Assembly (NCBI GenBank): GCA_000827495.1
Contig: KN817694.1
Span: 31,242 to 50,703 of the forward strand
Reading direction: 5' to 3'
Length of the DNA: 19,462 nt
DNA from: Hypholoma sublateritium FD-334 SS-4
Taxonomy: Eukaryota > Basidiomycota > Agaricomycetes > Agaricales > Strophariaceae
Within the stretch, counting starts at the first letter, position 1. Every line of letters begins with the position of its first letter. The position numbers were made by a program, and so were the translations under genes. The notes beneath the pieces are model-generated. The model saw only the letters and a program-made list of their open reading frames with translations. It searched no databases and had not been told where the DNA came from. Shown in pieces: positions 1 through 9,377 of this stretch.

Positions 1-39
1 GCGCCGCCTGATTATGAAGACGCCGGGATACCATTGTGA
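1..39 (+). CDS. 3' end of membrane-protein gene, copy A (partial)
   Basis: The first 13 codons read APPDYEDAGIPL and a TGA stop. They are identical at protein level to the last codons of the complete gene at 16452-17327, so this is the tail of a second copy whose body lies left of the window. The tail contains PPDY, a PPxY-type motif of the kind bound by WW domains. Only the stop and C-terminus can be seen. Confidence 0.85.
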   Translation, partial: APPDYEDAGIPL

Positions 40-716
40 GACCGAGGAGAGATCGAGCTGGAATTTCAGTTGAAATTTCATTGCGTAAGTACCGATGTTG
101 NGCGTCCTGTCTTTATATCNACGCGTGAGTTTGTGCTAATTGCGACTATGCAACAGCCACACGCACCGAATGATGTTCCTAGGACAATCCCTCCATCGCC
201 AAATCGCCAAATCGTGCGCCAACTACGCAATACAGGACCCCAGTGCGCGCCGCGGATTTTCCATTCCGCAGACTCAGTAAGGAATGCAAGCAGCTGGAAN
301 ATCGGTGTACAGGCCATTGTATGNGATTGTGCTCCNACATACAGGTGTCAGGATTAACAGGGCAGAGGATAGACAGCGANNCGGCANCAAGGCCGACGAA
401 GAATGACTNCGATGAACGCCGAACAAATTATATGCGTTTGGCTTGTCAAACGATGCGCATCTTGTTCGCCGTGGACGGTGTAACTGATGCCAGTTCGCGA
501 GCGAACCGCCCCGCCGGTTAAACACGCAANTCGTTTCAAGGTCCCACAGTGATTGGCACTACCGACGTAGTCCGTGAGGTGATTATTCGCTGCATATATC
601 TTAGCTCCCGCAGCGACCGAAAGTCATGTACTGCACGCACCGATTAAATAGACGTCGTCTTGCTGGCGCATCCAGAGTCTATGCTTGTCGGAACCATAGC
701 TCGTTCTGATGCATTC
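1..716 (+). repeat. Duplicated locus, copy A, left part
   Basis: From the end of the membrane-protein gene through about 716 this stretch aligns with 17289-18039, with substitutions and small indels. Matching landmarks are the gene tail, the CCAAATCG stretch near 200, the GCGTTTGGCTTGTCAAACG stretch near 435, the ACCGATTAAATAGA stretch near 640, and GATGCATTC at 708-716 (18031-18039 in copy B). Copy A has an extra CCAAATCG-type unit near 200 and lacks about 50 bp present near 17850-17900. Several single Ns fall in 101-530. No gene is seen in 40-716. Confidence 0.85.
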
Positions 717-969
717 AAGGGTGCCGCGGGCGTGCTCCCCACGGGATGCGTGAGGGTGGAATCAGCGCAGGTGTTTGGGGCGGCGAGGCGCTTGGGGCAT
801 GTACATCGTTGTCTCGGGCTGCGTATAGATCATGCATAAAAATCGACGAGAAGACAGGGAGGATCCTATTTTGCGCGACGGAATGTACGGGTCAGAAGGA
901 AATTATCTGATGACTATGGCGGTGTGCTCACCAGATGTATATATCTCCACCACTCCAAAGAATCGCTGA
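717..969. other. Copy-A-only sequence left of the transposon
   Basis: Similarity to copy B stops after GATGCATTC (716) and resumes at 14795. This piece, with 14509-14794, is extra sequence that copy B lacks beyond the transposon itself. It could be an older small insertion into which the transposon jumped, or sequence deleted from copy B. No terminal repeats of its own were found. A short open frame before a TGA at about 968 is not convincing as a gene. Confidence 0.5.
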
Positions 970-976
970 GATACCC
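970..976. repeat. Left putative target-site duplication, GATACCC
   Basis: GATACCC here is repeated exactly at 14502-14508. Each copy lies exactly 32 bp outside the outermost 14-bp palindrome of its transposon end (1009-1022 and 14456-14469). An 8-bp version has one mismatch (AGATACCC against GGATACCC). From memory, 8-bp duplications are reported for the related Zisupton elements. The pre-insertion site is not in the window because copy B lacks this segment. Confidence 0.65.
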
Positions 977-1084
977 CAACCTATGCTGTTAGTTTTATAC
1001 ATGAAACATGGGCAGTTGCCCAAGATGTCCCATGTATCCACATGGGCAACTGCCCAAGCTCTTGGGCAATTGCCCAAGAGCCAA
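977..1084 (+). repeat. Left terminal inverted repeat
   Basis: These 108 bp pair with the reverse complement of 14394-14501 without gaps. Identity is high across the palindromes and the CATGTATCCACA spacer. It drops in the outermost 32 bp to about 18 of 32 matches, including the first bases CAnC, CTG and ATACATGA. Many mismatches are T on this side against C on the right side. Confidence 0.8.
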
Positions 1085-1145
1085 TATCTATTGAAACTTA
1101 ATATATGTACACAGTCAATAATGCTTCAGCTTGGGTAATTGCCCA
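1009..1145. repeat. Left array of four 14-bp palindromes
   Basis: Sites are 1009-1022 (TGGGCAGTTGCCCA), 1043-1056 (TGGGCAACTGCCCA), 1063-1076 (TGGGCAATTGCCCA, a perfect palindrome) and 1132-1145 (TGGGTAATTGCCCA). Start-to-start distances are 34, 20 and 69 bp. The right end has the same series in reverse order with distances 34, 20 and 58. Palindromes at mirrored positions in both ends are the expected form of transposase or accessory-protein binding sites, which is inference. The array lies beyond the transposase stop and its probable poly(A) signal. Confidence 0.9.
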
Positions 1146-1164
1146 AGTGACATAGGTTCATGCT

Positions 1165-1170
1165 TTTATT
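1165..1170 (-). promoter_or_regulatory. Possible poly(A) signal of the transposase gene
   Basis: AATAAA on the minus strand, about 207 nt past the transposase stop and just inside the left palindrome array. Position and motif fit; no transcript evidence is available. Confidence 0.35.
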
Positions 1171-1376
1171 TAAAAGCCAGCTATTGTGTTTTGATTGGAA
1201 ACACTGCTGCAACAATGCCGAGACACAGATCACGTGATGTTCATCTCAATATTCCAAATCTGAACCATCCTTCCGCTGCGAATTTTTAAAACATATGGAA
1301 ATAAAATCATAAACTAACAAAAATGAAAAGAAATGTTCTTGTAGTGGAGGTACAGTGAATATAGCTGCTACTGCAG

Positions 1377-4300
1377 TCATTGCTCTTTGCTATCTTCATC
1401 TTCACCTTCTTCGTCCTCCTCTGCACCTTCACCATTTGCATCGGGGACAGGGGGATCTAAGCCCTCCAGCAATTCCTCGACGTCAGCCAACGGTGTTGTC
1501 CAAAGGGTCTTGAATGAAGTGGCAAGGTGTCGTTGCAAAGCAGCTTGTTGCAGAGCATATGCCCTAAGCCCCTCACCCATTTCTATGCCTACCTTACTGC
1601 GTAACGCGGCCTTCGCATCCCACCACTTAGCGCGCCATTCCAAAAAATTCAGTACGCGCCGCATCTCTTCCCGAAGGAGCGCCACCTCCTCTGTTGCTCG
1701 TCGAACTCGAGCCCGGCTTCGAGCCCATTCGGCGCGCAAGATGTCGTCGTCCTCGTTGCTGTTAAGCGTGAAGGTAGTCGTTTGCCAAATCCACGACAAC
1801 TCCTTTCGAGTTTCGCCAGTGCCCTTTTTTCGTTTCTTCTTTGGCGGCGGGCCGGCTTCCGTGCCGTCGTTGAGGTCAGGATCTGACTCCGTCTCATCGC
1901 CCAGCAGCTCTGGCTCCTCGGGTTCACTGGGTGGTGCATGACCATCCTCCCATATCCCGCGCCGGATATTCTTCTTCTTGGGTTTTACGCTGGCGAAGCC
2001 TCGGATGTCGTCGTTTCGAAGTTCTCGATAGGTGAGCTCCCAGTCACCCGGACCTTCGAGATGGAGCTTCGCGCGTCGAGCAGCACGGTACTTTTGCACA
2101 AATCGAATTGCACGCTTGTGAACACGGTCGATGATTGATCGAGACCTTGTTCCCTCCTTTTGACCCCGTATATTCTTGTTCTTGAAGAACACCATACGAG
2201 TCTTCACGCGTAACGTTTGACGTAGCCCCTGCAGGCTGCTGCTGCACTGCGCCGTTCGGAGTTGAAGCTCCATCTGAGGCAGTTTTTGAATGCAAGCGGC
2301 GTTCCGGAGGTTTGAGGGAAGAGCGGAGGGGAGGTAGAGGTCAACTTCCTCGGGATTGGGATTGGAGCTCCATAGAGCGGTGGGGTTTGAGCCAAGGTCA
2401 GTCTGAATCTGTAGCAGTCCTGGCATGTATACCATTCGTACGGCCTCCCAATGTCGTATTCTCTCGCCGAGGATCTTTCGCTGGTCTCGGAGAGCAGTCG
2501 TCATAAGGGATTTTGGAATACCGGCTTGTTCCGCAGCAAATACTTTGAGGTGACGCCTAGTTGGGAGGTCCGTTAGCAATCCACGACGTGGAAATAGAAG
2601 GTATACGTACTGCAGCTCCTCAAGCTCCAGGCCCATAGACAGGAACGCCGACGCTGACGTCCTATGCAAAGGCAATCGCCCAGATTCCCTGCGAGCTGCA
2701 GCTTCTTCTTTATCCAGCTGTTCTTGGATGTCGTCCTCGGATATGCCTGCAGTTGAAGTTTGTAAATAAGTACGTAGAAACCAGCGCAAAGCTCACTTGT
2801 GCTGTCAACTTTATACGGGTTTGTCAGTGATTTTGGGAAACCGTCTGCGTCCCAAGCAGTGCAGATAATCCCCCACGTTTTAACTAGATCTGGCGGCAGG
2901 GATGCTGAGAATCCGCGGTGCGCCTCCCTCTGCATATTTCGATCTGAAATAGCAGCCATATATCTCCGCAAAAGTGACTTGCCTTGTAGAACGTACACAA
3001 TCAGTAAGTAAACAGCCGAACTTGGGGGAGGCACCTACCCATAGATGAATACTTCAGCCAGTTCCAATGGGAAAGGTGGTCATCAAGCGTATCCTCCCTC
3101 GTTCCTGGCCCCATTGTCCGTGTCGAGCCCGCCAGCGCATTGTGGGAGCCCCAAATGCGCTCAGGGCATTCCCCATCCGATAGCCCGACGCCCTCAGCCA
3201 AATTAAACGAATACTGTTCATGGAGTTTGTCGAGATGCGCGGGCTCGTGAAATTTGGGAATGAGCGGTCGAAGGTTCAGGCCTGGTCGCGGCTGGAGATC
3301 CTTCGGCCAAGATGGCATTCGACTAAAGATGTTGACAAACCATTGGCAGGCAACGTCGTAGCTGATGGCGACCAACCGAAGTTCTGTAGATTTGATGGCA
3401 GACGCGAATATATAATCCATGTTGGCATATCTATTATAGATGATGAACGCGGCGGCGGTGACTGGTTTGGCAGCCGTGCTTACCGCTCACCCTTCTGCAA
3501 ATTTCCCATAGAATTTGGGAGGATCATCTCACTTCGGCCACACATAGCGCCGGCCACCCCAGTGTATCGAAGCCCTCGTGTATTTTGGGTTGTCGCCTTT
3601 GCAAGTGCTTGAAAGCCCACACATGTACTGATCTGAGGCATAGGTTAGCGCTCGCGACAGTCAGGTGGGAGCACCATCAACACGCACATCCTCGGCGTCT
3701 GCTTGGCTTAAGACGTATGCCTCATACGAGGATCGCGGCGCCATGTACGCCATCCCGTCCGAAAACCCCGGATCCGTCGAGAAGTTGGATACAAGGTGAT
3801 TCTTGAGCCGAAAATTCGCGTCCATGCACACCAGCATCGAGTACAGAAACCTGGAAGAGGTTATTTCAGCAGGCCTGCTGCCACGTAAGGATAGCGAATA
3901 CAGCGTAACTCACTGCTTTTCCTTCGGCACCGCTGCCCAGTTCTGAGGTATGTTAACTCCGGGGTGGGGGCAAGATGGGCACCGGAGTGCAAGTTCGCCA
4001 TCCACCGTTCCGCCAGCACCCCCGTCGACATGCCCGCGACCCCCGCGTTTGAGAGCTTTGAGGTGGCGCCATTGGTTGAGGCAACGCATCGTTGGGCGGT
4101 ACCGCGAACGGGGCATTTGGATGCCGGTATTGTTGGTAAGGCGCTCAACTGAGCGGTACATATCATAAGTGGATATCTTCCCCATAAGTGAAAACGTGTG
4201 CATGAGCTTCAAAAGCGAAAAGGTTACGCAGGTTCGAACTCGTTGCTGGCTTGCTGGGTATAATCCTCGGCGAAGAAGCTGAAGATCTCGTGGAATTTCG

Positions 4301-5150
4301 CGAGTACATCCGCAATAGTAGAGCGACACATCGTGAACACCGGTCATGTGTATCACGAGAATCCTCTCGGCGCAGGGAATTGGCGCCGCACATTTGAAAC
4401 TGGCGTGGTTGAGCTGAATCGTTAGACCGACGTCCTTCAGGGTGGTCTGAGAAAAAGAGGATCCATCCCAGTGCTGAGGGAAATGAGTCAATGGAAGAAC
4501 AGGGCCAAAAGGTTAGACGTGTAGAAGGGGTACTCACATCAACGATGTGAAACGGGTTTACCCTATGTCTGCGAATGAAGCAGACCCTACAGGTCAGGTC
4601 GGGCAGGAAGCAATCCCGGCACCTGTACTCAGCCACTCCGATGTCTTCATTCCTCCGAGAAACGCAGTCTGGGCAGCGAGTGTCCCTCGCAAAATCGCCT
4701 CGGCCCTCCTGTCTAACCATCTCGTCGAGATACAGCTCGCGGGCAGTTTCCTTCCAGAACACGTTTGGCCTTGTCTAGGTGGTCATATAAGTGAAAACGG
4801 TACATTGACATCTTATGCTAACGCACCGATGCCTGACTTCGCTTTTTCTTAGCTTTGGGAGCCACCATCTCCTCCATGACATCCCCGATGTCCGCTTCCA
4901 CAGCTTCATCGTACCACTCATCGTTCGGATCCAAACAGAAGTCGTCCCGTTCCTCGGGCGCCCAGGTACTGCCAACGGTCCATGGAGAGGGCACAGAGAA
5001 GTTTCCAAGGTCGACGGCAGCAGTGTGGTTGAAAGCCGTCCGAGACGCCGTCTGAGCTTGGACGGTCTCGTAGTCGTCTTCGATGGGAATTCGGTCGTGG
5101 TATGTACCACCAAAATTTGCGCGGCTTCGCTTAGAAGCCCGTTCGGACAT
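1377..5150 (-). CDS. KDZ-superfamily transposase with CxC2 cysteine cluster, 8 exons
   Basis: Predicted exons (minus strand) are 5150-4827, 4774-4538, 4473-3914, 3850-3688, 3632-3484, 3430-3039, 2982-2797 and 2746-1377. They total 3381 nt, giving 1126 aa with no stop or frameshift; introns are 50-64 nt. The zinc-binding CxC2 cluster has C142, C145, C160, C163, C170, C173, H178 and H184, then CGC at 241-243 and CPSCPH at 352-357. The RNase-H-like catalytic core shows MDANF (D384), ISYDVACQW (D503) and DGECPERIW (E565 or E568), with the KFHEPAH block (537-543) between the last two. The C-terminal part is helical and charged, with a PPPKKKRKK basic patch that could act as nuclear signal and a Glu/Asp-rich tail. 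The length is typical of full-length family members. The gene is head-to-head with the TET/JBP gene, 463 bp apart. The acceptor of the 3038-2983 intron is AAG, unusual but required by the conserved frame. It is likely a functional transposase; activity is unproven. Confidence 0.95.
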
Positions 5151-5613
5151 AGAGATATAAAATGGATTATATTTATGGAGAGTACGGAGAGGCTACGGGG
5201 TAAGTGGTAAAGGCATTCAATCAACGATGCCTCAGTGGCAACGGCCCGCCGACGCGTGAAGCACGTGAGCGCATAGATATCCCACGACTGCTAATTATCA
5301 TAATCAACAAACGGCCACCCGCGCCTGACACGCGCCTCCATCTATTCAACTTCAACATATTTACGCGCCGTTTGGTCGTAAGGTGAGCTTTTCCAGGTTT
5401 TACAACTTAGGAGCCAGTGAATGGAACCTCAGATACTCGGAGCACTGGGGATTCGAGGCAACATTCACTGGCTCCCCCTCCTGTTTGCAGCATACGTCAT
5501 ACTGACTATACACCCGCGCACAGCACGCCCAACCCCCCCTTTCGTTTGAACGTAAGTTTAATATTCTGTTAGCTGATTGCTTAACAGCCTCGCCCCACAG
5601 ATCCCTATCGAAG
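5151..5613. promoter_or_regulatory. Shared divergent promoter of transposase and TET/JBP genes
   Basis: These 463 bp separate two divergent start codons and must hold both promoters. They contain a perfect 14-bp inverted repeat, GGAGCCAGTGAATG at 5410-5423 and its complement at 5462-5475, with a 38-nt centre. CCTC and GAGG can extend the pairing inside the centre. This could be an operator or a structured leader. A 5'-leader intron of the TET/JBP gene probably lies at 5552-5600. Confidence 0.6.
5552..5600 (+). other. Probable 5'-leader intron of TET/JBP gene
   Basis: The 49-nt segment has GTAAGT donor, GCTTAAC branch-like site and CCACAG acceptor, 13 nt before the ATG at 5614. It has no coding role and would lie in the untranslated leader. 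Confidence 0.55.
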
Positions 5614-7257
5614 ATGGATAGAGAGGGTCCCATACCAGTCGCCAACTCATACTCCCTCGACGACGCCATCAAAAACAGCGTCGCCGTTGAGGCGGCATAT
5701 GGCTATCAAGACGTTGGCCCCGTGGATTCACTCGACCCGAGTACGCTCCAAGTAGAATACGACCTTTTCTTTGGTCGCTCGCCCCTCAGCTCTCTATCCC
5801 CCTCGCCCATCCCGTCGCGCTCCGCCTCGCCGACAGCCCCTGCGCTTGAAGTTGAACCACAGCGCGTAGCCCTCTACGACGAATCCCCTCTAAGTACGCC
5901 GCCTTGTTCTCGGCCCGCCTCGCCCGTCCTCGAGGAGTTATGTCGGAAGTTAACCCCCCCCGCCGACGCGCATCACGACCCCGAGCCCCGAAGCAACAAG
6001 GCTGCAAAACGTCGAAAAAGAAGTCACGCCAATCGCCGCCACAAACGGCAGGACACCCGCGCACAGCAGGATCGAAACGCATTGCCCTATGCCAACAGCC
6101 ACAAGCACCTCGCGAGGGTGGAGACCGTTGCGACGCCCTACGATACAAACGCGATACCCTCGGCGTCCTCAGGCTTCATTGCCCTTCCGGACCATGGTGA
6201 ACGCGGGTCGAAGGTCTACGGATCGAGGGAGCTGTTGGAGGGGGGGAGGATCAAGCTCATCAGGTGGAATGGCATGTACGTCCCCACTTCAAACTGCGTT
6301 GGTCGCAGGCTAACCACGTCTAGAGTAACGAGGGCCATAGTCGACAAGGATGGGCGGGTCATCGCCGTTCTGGCCGGGCGCCCTGACGACCCAAACTGGA
6401 CGTCCGTGCACAGATCGGCCCACAGCGCCCTTCAATTGGCTAGACGACGCTGTCGCTTCCCCAAGAAGACTAGGAACCATCGACGGGGGAGTTTCCCAGC
6501 GCTGAGCGCCGGGATATCTTTTGGAGGAGGCCAGAAGGTCCGTCGAGCCCCCTCCCTCCAACGCTACAGGCCTCACGCAACCTTATACCAGCTTCCAGGG
6601 AATCTCCACCACTCTAAGACGAACAAAAAGCAGCTAGACAGGCTGCTTGGACACCAGTCGTTCAAGCGAATTGCTGGCTTTGGCTCCAAGGCCCTCCGCA
6701 CCTGGGCGCCAAAACTCCACGCCTACTACGCACAAAACCTCAACGAACTGCTCCAATCGAACCCCACCCTCTGCCGAAACTTCGACAACAGCGTTTGGGC
6801 CGCCACCGCCTTCAACTTCGGCCCCAGAACGTGCACTGTGCGACATCGTGACTTTGCTAACCTCCCGTTTGGCTGGTGCAGCATTACCGCCCTTGGCGAC
6901 TTTGATCCGACAGAGGGGGGTCACCTAATTCTCTGGGATCTTGATCTAGTTATCGAGTTTCCTCCGGGATCAACAATCCTCCTCCCGTCCGCCGCCATCG
7001 CTCACTCCAACACCAGCATTGGCCGCAGAGAGACTCGGTGTTCCGTCACGCAGTTTACGGCGGGGGGGTTGTTTCGCTGGATGGCCCACGGGGGGCAGCG
7101 AGATTCGCAGTACTTTCAAGGAATGTCCGCTACAGACTTGGACAGAGTTGCATCCGAGAATGCAGCTCGTTGTAAGTTCGGACTTTCCTTATTTTCCACT
7201 TTGGACGAAATCCGGGAAATGCAACAAGGGGAACGACGTGCAGCGGCCTCCATGTAG
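5614..7257 (+). CDS. TET/JBP-family 2-oxoglutarate/Fe(II) dioxygenase
   Basis: The frame is open for 547 codons. An in-frame 48-nt intron is likely at 6276-6323 (GTACGT donor, GCTAACC branch, CTAG acceptor). Removing it leaves 531 aa and joins WNG to the VTRAIVDKDGRVIAVLAGRP block. TET/JBP enzymes oxidise 5-methylpyrimidines in DNA, using oxygen and 2-oxoglutarate. The iron-binding HxD is in VRHRDFANL (H411 and D413 unspliced; 395 and 397 spliced). The distal histidine is in AIAHSN (H464/448), and the 2-oxoglutarate arginine is probably R475/459 in RETRCS. Conserved blocks FNFGPR, GWCSITALG, GGHLILWDL, FPPGSTILLPSA and FTAGGLFRW match fungal members from memory. The first 200 residues are disordered with a Lys/Arg patch near 131-146, a likely nuclear signal. 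All catalytic residues are present. Activity on 5-methylcytosine is known for a fungal relative but only inferred here. Confidence 0.93.
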   Translation: MDREGPIPVANSYSLDDAIKNSVAVEAAYGYQDVGPVDSLDPSTLQVEYDLFFGRSPLSSLSPSPIPSRSASPTAPALEVEPQRVALYDESPLSTPPCSRPASPVLEELCRKLTPPADAHHDPEPRSNKAAKRRKRSHANRRHKRQDTRAQQDRNALPYANSHKHLARVETVATPYDTNAIPSASSGFIALPDHGERGSKVYGSRELLEGGRIKLIRWNGMYVPTSNCVGRRLTTSRVTRAIVDKDGRVIAVLAGRPDDPNWTSVHRSAHSALQLARRRCRFPKKTRNHRRGSFPALSAGISFGGGQKVRRAPSLQRYRPHATLYQLPGNLHHSKTNKKQLDRLLGHQSFKRIAGFGSKALRTWAPKLHAYYAQNLNELLQSNPTLCRNFDNSVWAATAFNFGPRTCTVRHRDFANLPFGWCSITALGDFDPTEGGHLILWDLDLVIEFPPGSTILLPSAAIAHSNTSIGRRETRCSVTQFTAGGLFRWMAHGGQRDSQYFQGMSATDLDRVASENAARCKFGLSLFSTLDEIREMQQGERRAAASM

Positions 7258-7346
7258 TATGTAGATGATAATACATTTCATGTGCCCGGTATTGTGATTA
7301 TTGGGTGCATGCATCCGTAGCAACGAAGTAACGCCGTCTGAAACGT

Positions 7347-7742
7347 ATGTTGAGACGGTCGTCTCGACCTTTCTTAGCGCCACTTGAAACGCATGTCGAT
7401 ATGGCTGCCTTAGCTTTTCTTATCGAGAACTTGAATACCCAGTCAAGTCCAAATTCAAGTAGCAGCAAACGAAGGCCCCACTACTATTTGTAGTATTGAC
7501 TTTTCTTATAAAGAAGTCAAGTATCGGCGAAACGAAGGTGGCACTCAGGACTTTCCTTCAAGTTCTGAAAGTTGAGTATCAGCAAAGCGGAAATCGTTGG
7601 TCTACATGCATGTCGAGATGGCCGTCTTGACTGCTCTTATTGAGAAGTCAAGTATCAGTCAAATGAAGGCCGAAATATTTGACTTCTATCTTCATTTCTA
7701 GCTGTAGGTTTCATTGAGAAGTTAAGTATCAGCGCTGCTGCG
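7347..7742. repeat. Degenerate hairpin-forming repeats
   Basis: A module built around AAGTCAAGTATCAGC followed by AAACGAAGGCC recurs at about 7451-7477, 7511-7540, 7567-7593, 7642-7671 and 7716-7742, spaced 54-77 bp. Some units carry an upstream inverted partner and can fold: 7496-7520 pairs TTGACTT with AAGTCAA around TTCTTAT, and 7626-7652 pairs CTTGACT with AGTCAAG. A second shared block, CATGTCGAGATGGCCGTCT-like, occurs near 7347, 7390 and 7605. Role unknown. Confidence 0.65.
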
Positions 7743-7783
7743 AATGTATGTACATGACCATTTATCCAAAGTTACTAACGTGT

Positions 7784-7903
7784 ATTTCCAGATTACACAA
7801 AATAGGCACTCGTGCACGGTACGTGCGCGCATTTCCAGATTACACGAAATAGGCGCCCATGCACGCACATCAAGACTACACGAGATAGGCGCGCATGGAG
7901 CGC
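7784..7903. repeat. Three-unit tandem repeat
   Basis: Units begin at 7784 (ATTTCCAGATTACACAAAAT), 7831 (ATTTCCAGATTACACGAAAT) and 7869 (ATCAAGACTACACGAGAT). Each is followed by AGGCRC and a GC-rich CATGCACGC-like tail. Spacing is 47 and 38 bp. No function is apparent. Confidence 0.7.
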
Positions 7904-9254
7904 CCACGGAAGGTACGTGGATATACCTACTAACCGCCCGTGGCGGGTATAGCGCCCTGACATTCCTCTTTCGCGGCCTTCGGGCGGGGAGAGGTTCTGT
8001 CAGTTTTTTAAATAAGGGGGAAGTCTCAAGTTGTAATCAATGCCGCGGCGTTCACGAAAAGTTCGCGAACACGTTCACCATACGCTTCGCTCTGAATCTC
8101 AAACGAGTTGGCTGTATGCTCCGCTCTCAAGCACCCAGCCTTGGCCCGCATCAAACGTCTACGACGGGTGCCACTTGGGTGTCACAGACGCCTTCGAGAC
8201 GCGCCTTGAGACGCCATACGCATGTTAATTATACTCGGGACGCGCTTTGTCGTTCCCACATTTTGATGCGTGCAAGATGCTTGTGAAGCGCACCTTGTGA
8301 CGCGCACCTTACTATAGCAGCAGGGCCACATCGTAAAACGGCCCCCGGCAGCAGCCGCAGTGGCGCTGTGGCACGGTGCAGTGCACCACGTTGATCATCT
8401 AACTTCAATTACTTAAGATCTGCGTTCGGATCTGCGTCCGAGTCCAAATTTATTCAATTATCCTTGGCCGCTTACGCCAGGCAAGTCTCCGCCAATCGCT
8501 CACTGCTACGTACTGTGAACATTTACTTAAATACGTCAAAATCCAAGTAATTATTTGGTGCGTCTCGATCCGAGCCAACCGAGCTGGCAGGTGGTCTTCT
8601 CTTCTTTAGACTACAGAAGCGTCAGACGTCCCTGCGACTGCTATGTTTGCTTGTCGCGATGCTGCTGGTATTGGGGGATATGAGATCTTCATTGAAAGAT
8701 CTGGTCTTTCGCGGAGGCTATTTTTAGATGCCTCTCATGCCAGTGAGCACGGTGCATTCAAACGGCGTGCGCAGTGTGAAAGCTTTATCTGAGGGACACT
8801 TTGGCACGGCTGTTATGCAACGAATACCATAAGGTCGCACATTTAATTTTTATCGTGCTCGGTGAATATATTGGGAAGCTACTAGATATTTTTTACTTGG
8901 GGAGTGTATTACTATTAGTAGCATGGTGCACAAGAAATTCTCAAATGACGACGTGTAGGTGTGAGTAATTTGGGTTTGATGGCACCCAGTCATCCCATAT
9001 ATATCTGACAACTAGGAGCTGTGTTGAGACTTGGCGAAGACGGCAATATTTCAAAAATTCTGGGTCGATTCTCCCGCTGCGTATCACCAAGAGAACGGTC
9101 AGAAGTCGCAGCTATATATTTCTCTTACATAACCACTACTGCGTAATGAACTACGCAGGCAAATTTCGGCTGTGCTTAACTTGCCGAAGCCCCGAAAAGT
9201 AATTCAGGGCTGTCATTTTCTGAAAGGCCACCCATACTCCGAAATCACACAACT

Positions 9255-9260
9255 TTTATT
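9255..9260 (-). promoter_or_regulatory. Possible poly(A) signal of the disordered-protein gene
   Basis: AATAAA on the minus strand about 118 nt beyond the stop of the 9378-10666 gene. The position suits a fungal 3' end. Confidence 0.45.
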
Positions 9261-9377
9261 AAATATGAATATATGTTTGAAAGGGTCCATATGGGAGTGT
9301 CCGTGCACAGTGGGCAGGTTCAGCAGTTGTCATGAAATGAGTGTATGTAGCAAAATGAATGTTGGGTAAATCTGAGG

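Larger units (their letters stand above)
7258..9254. other. Non-coding middle of the transposon
   Basis: No gene was recognised between the TET/JBP stop and the 3' end of the next minus-strand gene; open frames here are short and without recognisable content. The first 650 bp carry two groups of degenerate repeats (listed separately). The rest is unique-looking sequence with two small inverted repeats: 8683-8702 (AGATCTT, loop CATTGA, AAGATCT) and 9139-9158 (CTGCGTA, loop ATGAAC, TACGCAG). Confidence 0.6.

Noticed and set aside
935..1138. A 67-codon plus-strand open frame at the left end
   Set aside because: It runs across the terminal palindromes and the inferred insertion boundary; its residues merely translate the repeats.
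1387..1941. A 184-codon plus-strand open frame rich in serine
   Set aside because: It is antisense to the Glu/Asp/Arg-rich end of the transposase, which gives Ser-rich translations on the other strand.
7347..7903. The repeats considered as a CRISPR array
   Set aside because: The repeats are degenerate and unevenly spaced, and the genes are clearly those of a fungus.
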